A stretch of DNA of 64,000 bases from Marinimicrobium alkaliphilum (GTDB taxonomy: Bacteria; Pseudomonadota; Gammaproteobacteria; Pseudomonadales; Cellvibrionaceae), in NCBI RefSeq assembly GCF_003259155.1, contig NZ_QGMQ01000001.1:620001-684000 (forward strand), given 5' to 3'. Shown here piece after piece: positions 1 through 9,932 of the stretch. The translations under genes and the position numbers were made by a program. Below the pieces are notes generated by a model. That model saw only the letters and a program-made list of their open reading frames with translations. It did no database searches and was not told the DNA's origin. Within the stretch, counting starts at the first letter, position 1; each line of letters starts with the position of its first letter.

Positions 1-102
1 GAGAGGAAGAGGGAAGTTGTCTCTGATGAGTTGGAAAAGGAGCTATGTCGTTCAGAGGGTTATCGGCGCTTGATGAAGAAAATGGCTAACTTAGAGATTT
101 GA
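1..102 (+). CDS. C-terminal end of an unrecognised protein (cut by window edge)
   Basis: Frame 1 is open from the first base to a TGA at 100-102 and gives 33 residues rich in Lys, Arg and Glu, ending in MANLEI. The composition looks like the charged helical tail of a protein. It is on the same strand as the polysaccharide genes that follow, with about 100 bases before the next start, so it is probably the end of the previous gene of the same locus. Too little remains to name a family. Confidence 0.5.
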   Translation, partial: ERKREVVSDELEKELCRSEGYRRLMKKMANLEI

Positions 103-202
103 AGAAAGGTGTGTTAATCTGAAAGTCTTCTAGATTTATGAAAGTCGTAATGAGCTGTGGGGTCGAACTTAAAGGCCTCCGCTATGCGGGAAAAGTGTTT
201 AC

Positions 203-3200
203 TTGTTGAGAAATATTATGCGCTTGGGTGACGGAGAAAAACTGTGTGGTCCGGTCTTGGTTGTTGGTAATGGACCGTCTGCAAAACTGCTTGATTTTAG
301 TTCGCCGTGGTTGAGAGGTATTACCACGGTAGGAATGAACTCCGCATTCAGGTTTTGGGACAAGGTGGGATTTAGGCCAACATACTACATATGCATGGAT
401 GATGTGGTTATAAAAAATATCGCTCATGATATTGTTAGGCTTGTGGATGAGGGTCTTATACGGCAGTTTTTCCTGAAAGATTCTTTAAGGGAGGTGTATC
501 CTGAACTGGAGCTCCATAAGAATATTGTATGGTATTCTCAGGCAAGAAGAGAGCACTCTATTTTTCAAAATTGCCCAGTTAGTACTGGGGGGTGGGCAAT
601 AAGGTGGATGTTAAGTAAAGGGTCAGAATACATCGCAACTATTGGCATCGACGGAATTAGTACTGAGATTATTTCTGAGTCAGAAAAAGATGAAAGTCTC
701 GGAAAGTTAGGGTTAAGGGTATCTGAAACGCCAAAATTCAATCCAAACTACTTTTTTTCTGACTACCAGCAAAAGGGGGATGAGTATCAGATACCTAACA
801 ATCCTGGTTATGCAAAAGCTAAAGGTCGGCAGTTTCACGAAGACGCGTTGCTGTCGGTGCATCGGTATTGCCAAAGTCATTCGTTGAGAGCTGAAGTTAT
901 CGACTTGAGTCCGCTTAGTAGTCACGGAATTTTCCCAAAAGGAAGTTTGCATTCGTTTAAGAGTAAAACGGAAGCTGTTGTGCTCATTGATGTTATGCGA
1001 TTTGGCTACAGTGAGACGAAGCGGTTTATTGCTAGTAAGAATAATCGATCGCTGTTTGGCGATGTTTATCTGATACTTCCAAAGTCCGGCGAGTACAGGA
1101 TTTGTGAGTTTACAGGAGCAGCTGGCTGCCGAGTAACAGCTATCGGGAGCGATGAAACCTTTGGTGACTTATTGGACTCCCTAGAAAATGCGAGTTGTGC
1201 TAAGAATGTTCTTGCGTTAGCAAATCCATTGAATGACGCGAAGGCATTTAATAAGGAATTTCAGCTTTTGAGTGTTCTATACCCAAGAACTTCGCTTGTG
1301 GCGCTCTCCAGTTCAGGGGTGGATGGGAGTGGCGCGGAGGTTGTTGGTGCAGGGTTTAACTTAGAGAAGTTGTCAGCGACTTTCCGTGATATCCCGATAT
1401 CTGAGGCTTTGAGTCAAAGCATTGTCGCTTTGTTGCGAGTTTCTGGATCGAATGTGGTGGGTTCCGATTTTTCGATGACTTGCAGTCGCGCTGGGGGTAT
1501 TGCCTCTGCTGTGGATAGTAAATTTGTTTGGAGGTTGTTGTCTGAACTTTCTGAGAGTTTTCCTCAGATCTCTGTTTCTCAAGAAACTATTAGACGTTTT
1601 TCTCAAGGAAAAGTTTGGATAGGAAGCTCGGGAATCGATGATCCAGTCAGGTCGTTTGAGGAGGCCATTGCTTTCTGTTTGCCAAGGGGTTGTGTGAGGA
1701 GATACTCGTTTGATGTGCTTACTGTAAAGGTCTCTGGACCTGAATTTGGGGTTGGAAAGGAAGTTGTTTCAAGAGTCCGCTCTCATGCTGAAAGCGGGGG
1801 AATGATAGAGTGGGAAGTTTCAGGTTTCGGTGATGACTTTAACTATGAAAATTTTCTATCAAACCTGAATGCGGCCTATTCGCTTAAAGATTTTTGTTCC
1901 TCATACCCAATGCAATCTTTTGTGAATGTTGATGGTGCAGATGTTGAAGAGAGAATTGCTCACTCTGATGCTCTTCTTATTTTTAAATACATTATGAGTG
2001 AAGGCAATTCTAACGTTTTAGAATTGCCTTCCATGAAGTCAGAAACCATTGTCCTTGATAATGGTTTGATTTCTTGTGATGAGTTTAGTGGCGTATTTAA
2101 CCCCATAGGTGTGAAGCAAGCTCCTTCCGACTTGGATTTAATCCTTAGGTGCCGTTTTGATATATCGGCCATATCTTCTATTTCGTTTCATTTGAGTCTT
2201 GTGTCTCGATATGACGACAGGCTTAGGTTTAGAATTTGTCGAGACGGGGGAACAAGGTTTGAGTCAAAAAATTTTTCCGTCCCGGTAAGCAAAGGCGAGA
2301 ACTGTATATCGTTATCGTTTGATTTTTCTGAGATTCATACCGGATGTAGATTGGAGTTCTTAGGTGGTGATAGTGAAGATAACAAAATTCTTATAGAGGG
2401 TGTTAGGTCTGTAGGAACGGAACTTCTTTCGAAACAAAAGGTGGTCGAGCATGGAGACTTACTAGCTCACAAGGCTTTGGATGCCAAAACGGATCATAAT
2501 GAAGAATTTTTGAGGGAAAGCGGTAGTGTCGTTGCCATTCTTGACCCGGATGGCGTTGATTATAGGGGGCATTATTTGGCTTATGATGCAAAGTTGTCAG
2601 AAAGTTTTAATGCCAAAGGAATTCTAACAAAGATACTTTGCCGGAATGACATTAAAGTTGGAGGTGATGACGGCGGGGGTGAGGGATATATTAAGTGCTT
2701 TGATAAGAATTCTTGGACTATCGCTACAAATATGGAGGTTTTTCGTCGGGAGGTGGAGGAGGGTCTTAGAAAGCTCGTAGAGTGTACACGTGGGTCTAAA
2801 ATTATTCTGTATTTTTATACTGCAAGTGTTCATCATTTGTCAGTTCTTTGCGATCTCGCTAGAGACCATGGATCAGTATATGTGCACTTGAACCTATTTT
2901 GGGAAATGATTAAAGACACTGGGAGTGTTGAGTATTCAGCGGCCATAAGGGAGGCCTTTGATAAAGCGGAGAAGCTAAAGGGAAGAGTAGTTGTTTCAGC
3001 TCCGACGGCGGGTGTCCAACGCTTAGTCGAGAGTGCTTGTGGGGCTTTGGTGCCAGTAGCCCCGCATCCTTGTACCGCGCTGTCGGATTCAGAGTTTTCA
3101 TCTCTCTCAAGTATTATTCTGGAGATCGACAATCAGCGAGAGCTGATCAAGCGAGGCGGAGGTAATAAAGAAGTGATCTTTCCTGGCGCGTCTACCATTC

Positions 3201-3823
3201 ACAAAGGGTATGAAATAGGTTTAGAGGCGGCGACTCAGCTTTCATCTCTCGGATACTCTTGCTGGGTCAGAGACGAGCCTGGCTATGAAATTGATGAAGG
3301 TATAGGTTTGATCCCAAAGGAGCTATCTAGCGAAGAGTTCAAGAATTTTCTGGCGAGTGCTGGAGTTATAGTGCTGCCATATCAGCCAGAAGGCTTCGGG
3401 TATCGAACGTCAGGGCTAGTGATTGATGCCCTCTACTTGGGCATCCCTGTTATTGCTATTGACGGAACGTGGTTGTCAGAGGTTGTCTCTCACTATAAGT
3501 CTGGTCTTTGTGTTGATAGCGATCCTGCTTCTGTTGTTGATGCTGTCAGTAAGATTATTGGCTCTACTGAATTCAGTCAGAAGGATCTTGTTAAGCGAGC
3601 TTTAGCGTATCACGCGAACAATTCATGGCTTATGTTGAGCGAGTTTATAATAAATGAATTTTCTTTCGATTCAATCAACTATAGATATGCAAACTACTTG
3701 TTTAGACAAGGTCTTTACAAAGAAGCTAAGCGCATATATAAGTTGTTACATTTTATGGAAAACTATTCGCTTTACGAGCGGAGTATCGCGTTATGTGATG
3801 CGAAACTTGTAGAGCTAAACTGA
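203..3823 (+). CDS. Large multidomain glycosyltransferase-like protein (GNGPS domain plus GT4-like C-terminus)
   Basis: A 1206-residue protein. The N-terminal 250 residues carry a nucleotide-binding-like GNGPS motif at about residues 22-26 and a later STGGWA...IGIDG stretch. This layout resembles DUF115/MptE-like proteins and, more distantly, GT42 sialyltransferases. Residues of about 260-860 match no family I recognise. Around residues 990-1120 is a GT4 (GT-B fold) donor-site pattern, with PGASTIHKGYE followed by PYQPEGFGYRTSGLVIDAL. No signal peptide or membrane segment is apparent, so it is probably cytoplasmic. The TTG at 203 has a GGGAA about ten bases upstream; ATG 218 is an alternative start. 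The gene is visibly AT-rich compared with the right half of the window. It is followed after 14 bases by a sugar cytidylyltransferase gene. The role in surface glycan assembly is inferred from the C-terminal domain and neighbours; acceptor and donor are unknown. Confidence 0.7.
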   Translation: MLRNIMRLGDGEKLCGPVLVVGNGPSAKLLDFSSPWLRGITTVGMNSAFRFWDKVGFRPTYYICMDDVVIKNIAHDIVRLVDEGLIRQFFLKDSLREVYPELELHKNIVWYSQARREHSIFQNCPVSTGGWAIRWMLSKGSEYIATIGIDGISTEIISESEKDESLGKLGLRVSETPKFNPNYFFSDYQQKGDEYQIPNNPGYAKAKGRQFHEDALLSVHRYCQSHSLRAEVIDLSPLSSHGIFPKGSLHSFKSKTEAVVLIDVMRFGYSETKRFIASKNNRSLFGDVYLILPKSGEYRICEFTGAAGCRVTAIGSDETFGDLLDSLENASCAKNVLALANPLNDAKAFNKEFQLLSVLYPRTSLVALSSSGVDGSGAEVVGAGFNLEKLSATFRDIPISEALSQSIVALLRVSGSNVVGSDFSMTCSRAGGIASAVDSKFVWRLLSELSESFPQISVSQETIRRFSQGKVWIGSSGIDDPVRSFEEAIAFCLPRGCVRRYSFDVLTVKVSGPEFGVGKEVVSRVRSHAESGGMIEWEVSGFGDDFNYENFLSNLNAAYSLKDFCSSYPMQSFVNVDGADVEERIAHSDALLIFKYIMSEGNSNVLELPSMKSETIVLDNGLISCDEFSGVFNPIGVKQAPSDLDLILRCRFDISAISSISFHLSLVSRYDDRLRFRICRDGGTRFESKNFSVPVSKGENCISLSFDFSEIHTGCRLEFLGGDSEDNKILIEGVRSVGTELLSKQKVVEHGDLLAHKALDAKTDHNEEFLRESGSVVAILDPDGVDYRGHYLAYDAKLSESFNAKGILTKILCRNDIKVGGDDGGGEGYIKCFDKNSWTIATNMEVFRREVEEGLRKLVECTRGSKIILYFYTASVHHLSVLCDLARDHGSVYVHLNLFWEMIKDTGSVEYSAAIREAFDKAEKLKGRVVVSAPTAGVQRLVESACGALVPVAPHPCTALSDSEFSSLSSIILEIDNQRELIKRGGGNKEVIFPGASTIHKGYEIGLEAATQLSSLGYSCWVRDEPGYEIDEGIGLIPKELSSEEFKNFLASAGVIVLPYQPEGFGYRTSGLVIDALYLGIPVIAIDGTWLSEVVSHYKSGLCVDSDPASVVDAVSKIIGSTEFSQKDLVKRALAYHANNSWLMLSEFIINEFSFDSINYRYANYLFRQGLYKEAKRIYKLLHFMENYSLYERSIALCDAKLVELN

Positions 3824-3837
3824 TTAGGAGTTTATTG

Positions 3838-5229
3838 ATGAGTCTTACCTATGGGCGTGTGGCCGCGTTTGTTCCGCTGAAGCTAAACTCCAGAAGGCTT
3901 CCGAATAAAAATTTTCTTAAGTTGGGTGGAAAGCCCTTGGCGTCACACATATTTGAGACGTTAACGAATGTACAGGCTCTTTCGTCGGTCTATTGTTATA
4001 CGAGCCAGCCGCAAGTCCTTGGTCTTCTGCCTCAAGGAGTCGAGCTTCTTATGAGGCCAAAATCCTTAGATGGAGATGCTGTTAAGGCCAATGAGTTGTT
4101 TGAGTTTGCGGTAGAGAAGATTGATGCTGAAGTAATTGTGCTTTGCCATGCAACTGGGCCCTACATTTCTCCAGACTCTATTTCTCGAGGACTTTCGGCA
4201 GTTATGTCAGGGGAGTATGATTGTGCGTTCTCTGTGCAGTCTCACAAGACCTATTCTTGGTTCAAGGGAAAGCCGTTAAATTACGACCCTTCTGATATGA
4301 TTCAGACGCAATTGCTTGATCCGGTTTTCTGCGAAACGAGCGGCTTTTACATCTTTAGGAAGAGTGACTATTTGGAGCGAGGCACTCGGATCGGTGAAAA
4401 GCCGTTTTTGGTTGATGTAGGCTTTAAGGAGGCTATTGATATCGATGAGCCTAAAGATTTTAAGCTTGCGATGCATATGTTCGGATACAACCCTGAGGAA
4501 GAAGCTGACTTTTCGGGAGACCGATTTTATGTTGATATGGCAAGCATGGGCTCAATTGAGGGAATAATTGAGCATGTTGCCTTTGATCTTGATGGTGTGT
4601 TAATTGATTCTCTTCCTTTAATGGAGAAATCCTGGATGCACGCTATGAATAAATTGTCTCTTGGTTATAAATTTGATGAGTACAAAAAGGGTATAGGGAA
4701 GCCTTTTGGCGATATCTTAAGTGATATGGGTATTCCGGAAAAGCAGCATGACGATATCCGGATGTTTTATAACGAGTTTTCAATGGAAAATAGAGACTTG
4801 ATTCAGATCAATCCGGCTATTATTGAGTTGCTCGGAAGGCTGAAGCGGTCGGGTGTAAAATTGTCCGTTGTTACTTCGAAGGAAAGGGCCAGGGCAGTTG
4901 AGATAATTCGGTCTTTCTTTGGTGATGAGATTTTTGACTGTCATGTTTCTCCCGAAGATGTGTCCTCTGGGAGAGGTAAGCCCAGTCCTGATCCTCTGTT
5001 GCTATCTTGCGCCGCTGTGGGCGTGGATCCTTACAAGACTATTTATGTCGGTGATATGGAGGTTGATAAGGAATCAGCTCATAGGGCCGGGGTTCACTTC
5101 GTTTATGCAAACTGGGGCTATGGAGACCTGTCAACTAAAGAGGATGTTTGGTTTGATGAGCTTCAAGATTTGGTGGATTATCTGGAGTCTATTATTTCAC
5201 AGCAACGCGAGCCAGAGGGTTCGGCCTAA
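3838..5229 (+). CDS. Acylneuraminate/KDO-type cytidylyltransferase fused to a HAD phosphatase
   Basis: The N-terminal half (about 1-225) is a NeuA/KdsB-like CMP-sugar synthetase: it begins with a PLKLNSRRLPNKN nucleotide-binding loop and contains CHATGPYISPDSI. The C-terminal half (about 245-450) is a HAD-superfamily phosphatase with motif I DLDGV near residue 250, motif II VVTSKE, a motif III Lys in GRGKPSPDP and motif IV YVGDMEVDKESA. NeuA-type enzymes activate nonulosonic acids with CTP, and HAD partners dephosphorylate the precursor sugar phosphate, so the fusion could couple the two steps. I chose ATG 3838 because AGGAG at 3826-3830 lies seven bases before it; TTG 3835 is too close. No NeuB-type synthase is in the window, so the sugar made is unknown. 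AT-rich like the gene before it. Confidence 0.8.
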   Translation: MSLTYGRVAAFVPLKLNSRRLPNKNFLKLGGKPLASHIFETLTNVQALSSVYCYTSQPQVLGLLPQGVELLMRPKSLDGDAVKANELFEFAVEKIDAEVIVLCHATGPYISPDSISRGLSAVMSGEYDCAFSVQSHKTYSWFKGKPLNYDPSDMIQTQLLDPVFCETSGFYIFRKSDYLERGTRIGEKPFLVDVGFKEAIDIDEPKDFKLAMHMFGYNPEEEADFSGDRFYVDMASMGSIEGIIEHVAFDLDGVLIDSLPLMEKSWMHAMNKLSLGYKFDEYKKGIGKPFGDILSDMGIPEKQHDDIRMFYNEFSMENRDLIQINPAIIELLGRLKRSGVKLSVVTSKERARAVEIIRSFFGDEIFDCHVSPEDVSSGRGKPSPDPLLLSCAAVGVDPYKTIYVGDMEVDKESAHRAGVHFVYANWGYGDLSTKEDVWFDELQDLVDYLESIISQQREPEGSA

Positions 5230-5517
5230 AGTAGGTTTTCACGGCTTGTGTTTTATGGGCCTCAGAATCTTCCTGGTAAAGTGTCAATGCCTATGTCCGG
5301 GTTACTATAGATCTTTGGTTGGCCAAGATATTTCCTTTCAAGGTAATAAATTTTAGTTGTTCGCGAATCTTGTACTAGAAGCGGTTTATGCGGACTTTCT
5401 AAGTTAACAATACCAAGCATCGAAAAATTCATTGGGTGGCACTGACACGAGTATTGACTCTTTTAAGCTATATAATCAGTTGAGTTTAATTTTTTGATTG
5501 CGGGGGTTATGGTATAG
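5230..5517. other. Intergenic gap before the GDP-fucose genes
   Basis: AT-rich, no credible coding region. A TATAAT occurs at 5471-5476 but the nearest TTGACT (5454-5459) is only 11 bases upstream, too close for a normal sigma-70 promoter, so no promoter is called. The gap separates the AT-rich first genes from the less AT-rich block that starts with gmd and may be a junction between blocks of different origin. Confidence 0.4.
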
Positions 5518-6636
5518 ATGAAAAGAGCGCTTATCACTGGAGTAACCGGTCAAGATGGTTCGTATTTGGCCGAGTTTCTATTAGAGAAAGGGTACCAAGT
5601 TCATGGTATCAAACGTCGTGGCTCGCTTTTTAACACACAGCGTGTCGATCATATTTACGAGGACCCTCACGTCGATAACCAGCATTTCGTGCTCCATTAT
5701 GGCGATTTGTCTGATTCGACTAACCTTATTCGTATTATTCAGGAAGTGCAGCCAGACGAGATTTACAACCTTGGCGCTCAGTCTCATGTGGCAGTATCAT
5801 TTGAGGCGCCCGAGTATACCGCCGATGTTGATGGACTGGGTGCATTACGAATTCTAGAGGCGATTCGTATCTGTGGCTTGGAGAAAAAGACCAAGTTCTA
5901 CCAGGCATCTACTTCAGAGTTGTATGGTCTGGTGCAAGAAACACCCCAGAAAGAAACAACACCTTTTTATCCACGGTCGCCTTATGCCGTAGCCAAGCTC
6001 TACGCGTATTGGATCACCGTAAACTATCGTGAAGCTTATGGTATGTATGCTTGCAATGGTGTTCTCTTTAACCACGAATCGCCACGTCGTGGTGAGACCT
6101 TCGTAACCCGTAAGATTACACGAGGTCTGGCCAATATTGCGCAAGGCCTCGAGGACAGGCTCTACATGGGTAACCTGGATGCGCTGCGGGATTGGGGGCA
6201 TGCCAAGGACTATGTCCGTATGCAGTGGATGATGCTGCAGCAGGATAAGCCCGAAGATTTCGTCATTGCTACGGGCGTGCAATATTCGGTGCGTCAGTTT
6301 ATTGAGTGGTCGGCAGCGGAGCTGGGTATTACTTTGCGCTTTGAAGGTGTGGGTGCCGACGAAAAGGGTATCGTAGAGCGGGTGGAGGGAGATGCTGCAC
6401 CATTCGTTAAGGCTGGAGACGTCATTGTCCAGGTAGATCCACGGTACTTCCGGCCGGCTGAGGTTGAAACCTTGCTGGGCGATCCGACAAAAGCGAAAGA
6501 GGTTTTGGGGTGGGAGCCGGAGATCACTGTGCAGGAAATGTGCGCGGAGATGGTTTCGGAAGATTTGAAAGTCTCTAAGCGGCATGCTTTCTTGAAGGCC
6601 CACGGGCATCATGTAACGGTTTCTGTGGAGAATTGA
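5518..6636 (+). CDS. gmd: GDP-mannose 4,6-dehydratase
   Basis: Converts GDP-D-mannose to GDP-4-keto-6-deoxy-D-mannose, the first step to GDP-L-fucose, in the cytoplasm. The 372-residue protein has the usual length of the family. It is an extended short-chain dehydrogenase/reductase: the NADP-binding [15 protein letters not shown] is at residues 7-21, the STSE catalytic region near 131-134, and the catalytic Tyr and Lys are Tyr156 and Lys160 in SPYAVAK. The [15 protein letters not shown] stretch is typical of Gmd. It is one base from fcl, which catalyses the next step, so the two are surely co-transcribed. The start ATG 5518 has only a weak G-rich Shine-Dalgarno sequence (GGGGG at 5502-5506). 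Confidence 0.97.
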   Translation: MKRALITGVTGQDGSYLAEFLLEKGYQVHGIKRRGSLFNTQRVDHIYEDPHVDNQHFVLHYGDLSDSTNLIRIIQEVQPDEIYNLGAQSHVAVSFEAPEYTADVDGLGALRILEAIRICGLEKKTKFYQASTSELYGLVQETPQKETTPFYPRSPYAVAKLYAYWITVNYREAYGMYACNGVLFNHESPRRGETFVTRKITRGLANIAQGLEDRLYMGNLDALRDWGHAKDYVRMQWMMLQQDKPEDFVIATGVQYSVRQFIEWSAAELGITLRFEGVGADEKGIVERVEGDAAPFVKAGDVIVQVDPRYFRPAEVETLLGDPTKAKEVLGWEPEITVQEMCAEMVSEDLKVSKRHAFLKAHGHHVTVSVEN

Positions 6637-6637
6637 A

Positions 6638-7612
6638 ATGGCGGACAATAAAGAAGCCAATATTTTCGTCGCTGGGCATCGTGGAATGGTGGGCTCAGCG
6701 ATCGTTCGTCATTTAGAGGGCTTGGGTTACACGAATATTATCACGCAAGGCCGAGACGAACTCGATTTGTTGGATCAGACCGCTGTATCTCAGTTCTTTG
6801 CGACCCGCGATATTGATCAGGTTTACTTGGCGGCTGCAAAGGTGGGTGGCATTCATGCCAACAATGAGTATCCCGCGGATTTTATTTACCAGAACCTTAT
6901 GATTCAGGCGAATATTATTCACGCGGCCCACCAGGCGGGTGTTCAGAAGTTGCTGTTTCTGGGGTCTTCTTGTATCTATCCGAAACTTGCAGAACAACCA
7001 ATGAGGGAAGATGCGCTGCTGACAGGGACTTTGGAGCCGACCAATGAGCCCTATGCGATTGCCAAGATTGCGGGTATTAAACTATGTGAGAGTTATAATC
7101 GGCAGTACGGAAGGGACTATAGGAGTGTGATGCCGACCAACCTTTATGGGCCGAATGATAACTTTCACCCCGATAATAGTCATGTAATCCCCGCGTTATT
7201 GCGCCGGTTTCACGAAGCCAAACTGGCTGATGCGCCAACAGTGTCGGCTTGGGGTACAGGCACGCCGATGCGGGAGTTCTTGCACGTCGACGATATGGCG
7301 GCAGCGAGCGTATTTGTTATGTGCCTGGACGATGAAGCCTACAATGCGAACACTCAGCCTATGCTGAGTCATATTAATGTCGGCACAGGCGTGGACTGTA
7401 CGATTCGGGAACTCACGGAAACCGTTGCGCGCGTCGTCGGTTACGAAGGTACGATTGAATGGGATGCATCCAAGCCGGACGGAGCTCCTCGTAAGTTAAT
7501 GGATGTTTCGCGTCTTGCTGCTCTAGGGTGGAAGGCGTCGATTACTCTCGAAGAGGGCTTGAAGGACGCATACGCGTGGTTCTTGGGTCATCAGGATCGC
7601 TTTCGTCGGTAA
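6638..7612 (+). CDS. fcl: GDP-L-fucose synthase
   Basis: Catalyses the 3,5-epimerisation and 4-reduction of GDP-4-keto-6-deoxymannose to GDP-L-fucose. At 324 residues it has the normal length. The NADP-binding [12 protein letters not shown] is at residues 11-22, the LGSSCIYP segment near 108-115 holds the epimerisation region, and Tyr139 and Lys143 (YAIAK) are the SDR pair. The [24 protein letters not shown] stretch is characteristic of this enzyme; quoted here in part, it lies near residues 167-190. ATG 6638 follows the gmd stop by one base, indicating translational coupling. The presence of both genes shows the host can make GDP-fucose, presumably the donor for the GT10-like enzyme encoded at 8865. 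Confidence 0.96.
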   Translation: MADNKEANIFVAGHRGMVGSAIVRHLEGLGYTNIITQGRDELDLLDQTAVSQFFATRDIDQVYLAAAKVGGIHANNEYPADFIYQNLMIQANIIHAAHQAGVQKLLFLGSSCIYPKLAEQPMREDALLTGTLEPTNEPYAIAKIAGIKLCESYNRQYGRDYRSVMPTNLYGPNDNFHPDNSHVIPALLRRFHEAKLADAPTVSAWGTGTPMREFLHVDDMAAASVFVMCLDDEAYNANTQPMLSHINVGTGVDCTIRELTETVARVVGYEGTIEWDASKPDGAPRKLMDVSRLAALGWKASITLEEGLKDAYAWFLGHQDRFRR

Positions 7613-7623
7613 AGTAGCCATTT

Positions 7624-8865
7624 ATGTTTGTAGTTTATGATGCGGAGTGGCAGTTCCCGGCCATCACCGAGCAGCACGCGTATCACCAGGCGGTTAAATA
7701 CCTGCCCACCTCAGATAATGCGGTTTACGTTGCGTTTCCTTGGGCGACGTTGTTTGATGCTGAGGCTCGAGGTGCAGTACATTTAGCGCACCTCAAAGAT
7801 GAACTCTTGGCCTTGAAATCGCAGATTCCAGTTGGGAAACGGGTTGTAACAGTCTGCCAGCATATCGATTTGCTCAAGTTTTTACACATTCTGTCTGACT
7901 TTGGCATAACTGATGTTTTTTGGAGTCATGCGGTTGGTAAAGGTACTTTTTTGCCTGGGTCGTCGATCCGTTCATGGCCGTTTCCGCTCTATCCCGTGCA
8001 GAAGGTTCCAGCTTTACCCGTGCAGGACAGGGACCTGCTCTTTTCTTTTGTTGGAGCTGCGTCCAATCAATGGTACTTGACACACTGTCGTGCATGGATC
8101 GGGGAGTGCCTGTCACAAAGCCCTGAGGGTTACATATGTTTGCGGGAGAAGTGGCATTTTAACAAAGTTGTTTATGATCACCAGATACACGCACGCATAG
8201 ATGACGCAAAAGAACCACTAACCAGTGAGGCGGCCTCACGCGAGTACGCGGATGTCCTCAGTCGTTCTCAGTTCGCACTCTGTCCCTCCGGTACAGGTCC
8301 GAATTCGATTAGGCTTTGGGAGTGCGTGCATGCAGGAATAATTCCCGTTATTCTGTCCGATACCTATCTCCCTCCAGGGTTACCATCACTCTGGCAGCAA
8401 GCGGCCGTTTTCTGTGGTGAGTCTCGGGAGGCCATTACTGAGTTGCCGGATCGTCTCAAGGAGATAGCCGCCAACTCGTGTGATATGGAGCGTCGCCTGG
8501 ACGCACTGCGTCAGATTCGTTTCTGCTATGGTATTAATACCTTTGTCTATGATTTGGTTGCCTTTTTTTCCAATCCCGATGTTTGGCTGGCACCCAACGA
8601 AATCCTGCCAGAAAAACAGTGTTTCTATTCCCCCTCGGATCGCAATATTCCTGGTTTTACTGTAGCGGAGAAAACTCAGCGGTCGTTGTATATGCAGTCG
8701 ATGGTGACCGCGCTATTGCTAGAGCCTGAGAAAACCCGTTGCCACATCAAAAGCATCGCTGGTGCGGAGTTGAGTGATAATATCGCGGCTTACCTCAGTG
8801 GTTTAGATGAGCGCGACCGGGAGTTATATCGAGAGTTGTTGTCATCTCTTGAGGGAGATCGTTGA
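7624..8865 (+). CDS. Exostosin-family (GT47-like) glycosyltransferase
   Basis: A 413-residue protein without signal peptide. Residues of about 175-300 carry the exostosin-type pattern: SQFALCPSGTGPNSIRLWE followed by HAGIIPVILSDTYLPP near residues 220-252. This is the acidic-pocket nucleotide-sugar site of GT47-like bacterial transferases. It starts 11 bases after fcl and its stop overlaps the start of the next gene, so it belongs to the same operon. Family members transfer sugars from nucleotide donors to polysaccharides; donor and acceptor here cannot be read from sequence. The last 90 residues match nothing I know. Confidence 0.78.
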   Translation: MFVVYDAEWQFPAITEQHAYHQAVKYLPTSDNAVYVAFPWATLFDAEARGAVHLAHLKDELLALKSQIPVGKRVVTVCQHIDLLKFLHILSDFGITDVFWSHAVGKGTFLPGSSIRSWPFPLYPVQKVPALPVQDRDLLFSFVGAASNQWYLTHCRAWIGECLSQSPEGYICLREKWHFNKVVYDHQIHARIDDAKEPLTSEAASREYADVLSRSQFALCPSGTGPNSIRLWECVHAGIIPVILSDTYLPPGLPSLWQQAAVFCGESREAITELPDRLKEIAANSCDMERRLDALRQIRFCYGINTFVYDLVAFFSNPDVWLAPNEILPEKQCFYSPSDRNIPGFTVAEKTQRSLYMQSMVTALLLEPEKTRCHIKSIAGAELSDNIAAYLSGLDERDRELYRELLSSLEGDR

Positions 8866-9932
8866 TGCCTGTTAAATACTGTCTAACGGGAAAGCACGCC
8901 CATAGAACACCCCTGTCCTACACGCCCTATCAAAATATGCTTCCTCAAGGGATGCTTCCTGTTGCTCTGGAGGACGGCCCGGATCTTTTGGTTTTTGGCT
9001 ATGTACAAGACTTTCATGAGAGCCTGCCAGCGATACAGGCCGCCCGGCGCATAAACCCAGCAGTAAAAATCGTGGTGCTTTCTGAGGAACCCTTTTGGGA
9101 CACGCTTTGGAGCGGAGACTACCGTAAGAAGAAGCTGTCTCGAGATGTGAGTGGTGAGGAGATTGACTATTACGCTATTAATCATGTCAATAGCTGTGTT
9201 TACAAGTATGAAACGCTTCCTTACTTTATTACAACAGATGACCGTTTCTTTGCGCGCTACAGTCTATGTTTTAGGCGGAACAGTAATTTAACATCGTCGG
9301 AACTGGCCCGTATATGGGAGGCAGCACCAATTTGGGCGGCTTTTTACGCTGAGAAGCGATTGTCTGACAAATTCTCGTATTCTCATAAAGATACCGGTGT
9401 CGAAGGATTGTGCCAGTTTCGATCGCGTTTGGCGCAAGAATCTTCTTATCGTGTTGAAAATGGGGTTCGGTTGGTTGGGAAAGGATGGGTTCCCGGAGCT
9501 GTACGTCAGAAACTGCCTGATTGGCATCTTGAAAAGCTCGCTGCCCTGGATCAGGGATGTCGTTATATTTCCGCGATCGAGAATACACATCAGGGGCTGT
9601 ACGTTACCGAGAAGCTCTTCGATGCGTTCGCATGTGTGGGTATTCCGCTGTATGTGGCTCAACCTGATCATAGTTTACACAGCTGGCTCCCTGGAGAGTC
9701 GTATATCAACCTTTCTGGGTTGAGTGTAGATGACGCCTTGGAGAAGATGGTGACCTTTAACGTGACTCCCAGGTTTCTTGAGTACTATCAGTACGCTCAG
9801 AGCCAACTGGCAAATCGGTTTTCTTCTGCTGCGTTGCTTGCCAGCGAGCGTCAGCGGGTAATTGATGAAATTGAGAACGAGTTTCGGGAAATTTGTGACG
9901 ATGAGAGTATAGTTCGCGATGTATCTGTCTAA
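8865..9932 (+). CDS. GT10-like (fucosyltransferase family) glycosyltransferase
   Basis: The key evidence is near residues 234-262: a YISAIENT segment, then YVTEKLFDAFACVGIPLYV, which matches the C-terminal donor-binding signature of alpha-1,3-fucosyltransferases (GT10; the family pattern is F-EN-x-YVTEKL-x-AL-x-G-x-P-V). GT10 enzymes use GDP-fucose, and gmd and fcl lie just upstream, which supports the call. Start ATG 8865 overlaps the upstream TGA by one base (TGATG); TTG 8862 is possible. The N-terminal 200 residues are divergent, so the linkage formed is unknown. Probably cytoplasmic, acting on a lipid-linked glycan. Confidence 0.75.
   Translation: MPVKYCLTGKHAHRTPLSYTPYQNMLPQGMLPVALEDGPDLLVFGYVQDFHESLPAIQAARRINPAVKIVVLSEEPFWDTLWSGDYRKKKLSRDVSGEEIDYYAINHVNSCVYKYETLPYFITTDDRFFARYSLCFRRNSNLTSSELARIWEAAPIWAAFYAEKRLSDKFSYSHKDTGVEGLCQFRSRLAQESSYRVENGVRLVGKGWVPGAVRQKLPDWHLEKLAALDQGCRYISAIENTHQGLYVTEKLFDAFACVGIPLYVAQPDHSLHSWLPGESYINLSGLSVDDALEKMVTFNVTPRFLEYYQYAQSQLANRFSSAALLASERQRVIDEIENEFREICDDESIVRDVSV

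Noticed and set aside
203-950. Naming the first protein a GT42 sialyltransferase
   Set aside because: The GNGPS motif is shared by DUF115/MptE-like proteins, and the rest of the domain looks closer to those; no decisive catalytic residues could be assigned.
5454-5476. TTGACT and TATAAT upstream of gmd as a promoter
   Set aside because: Spacing is 11 bases; sigma-70 needs about 16-18.
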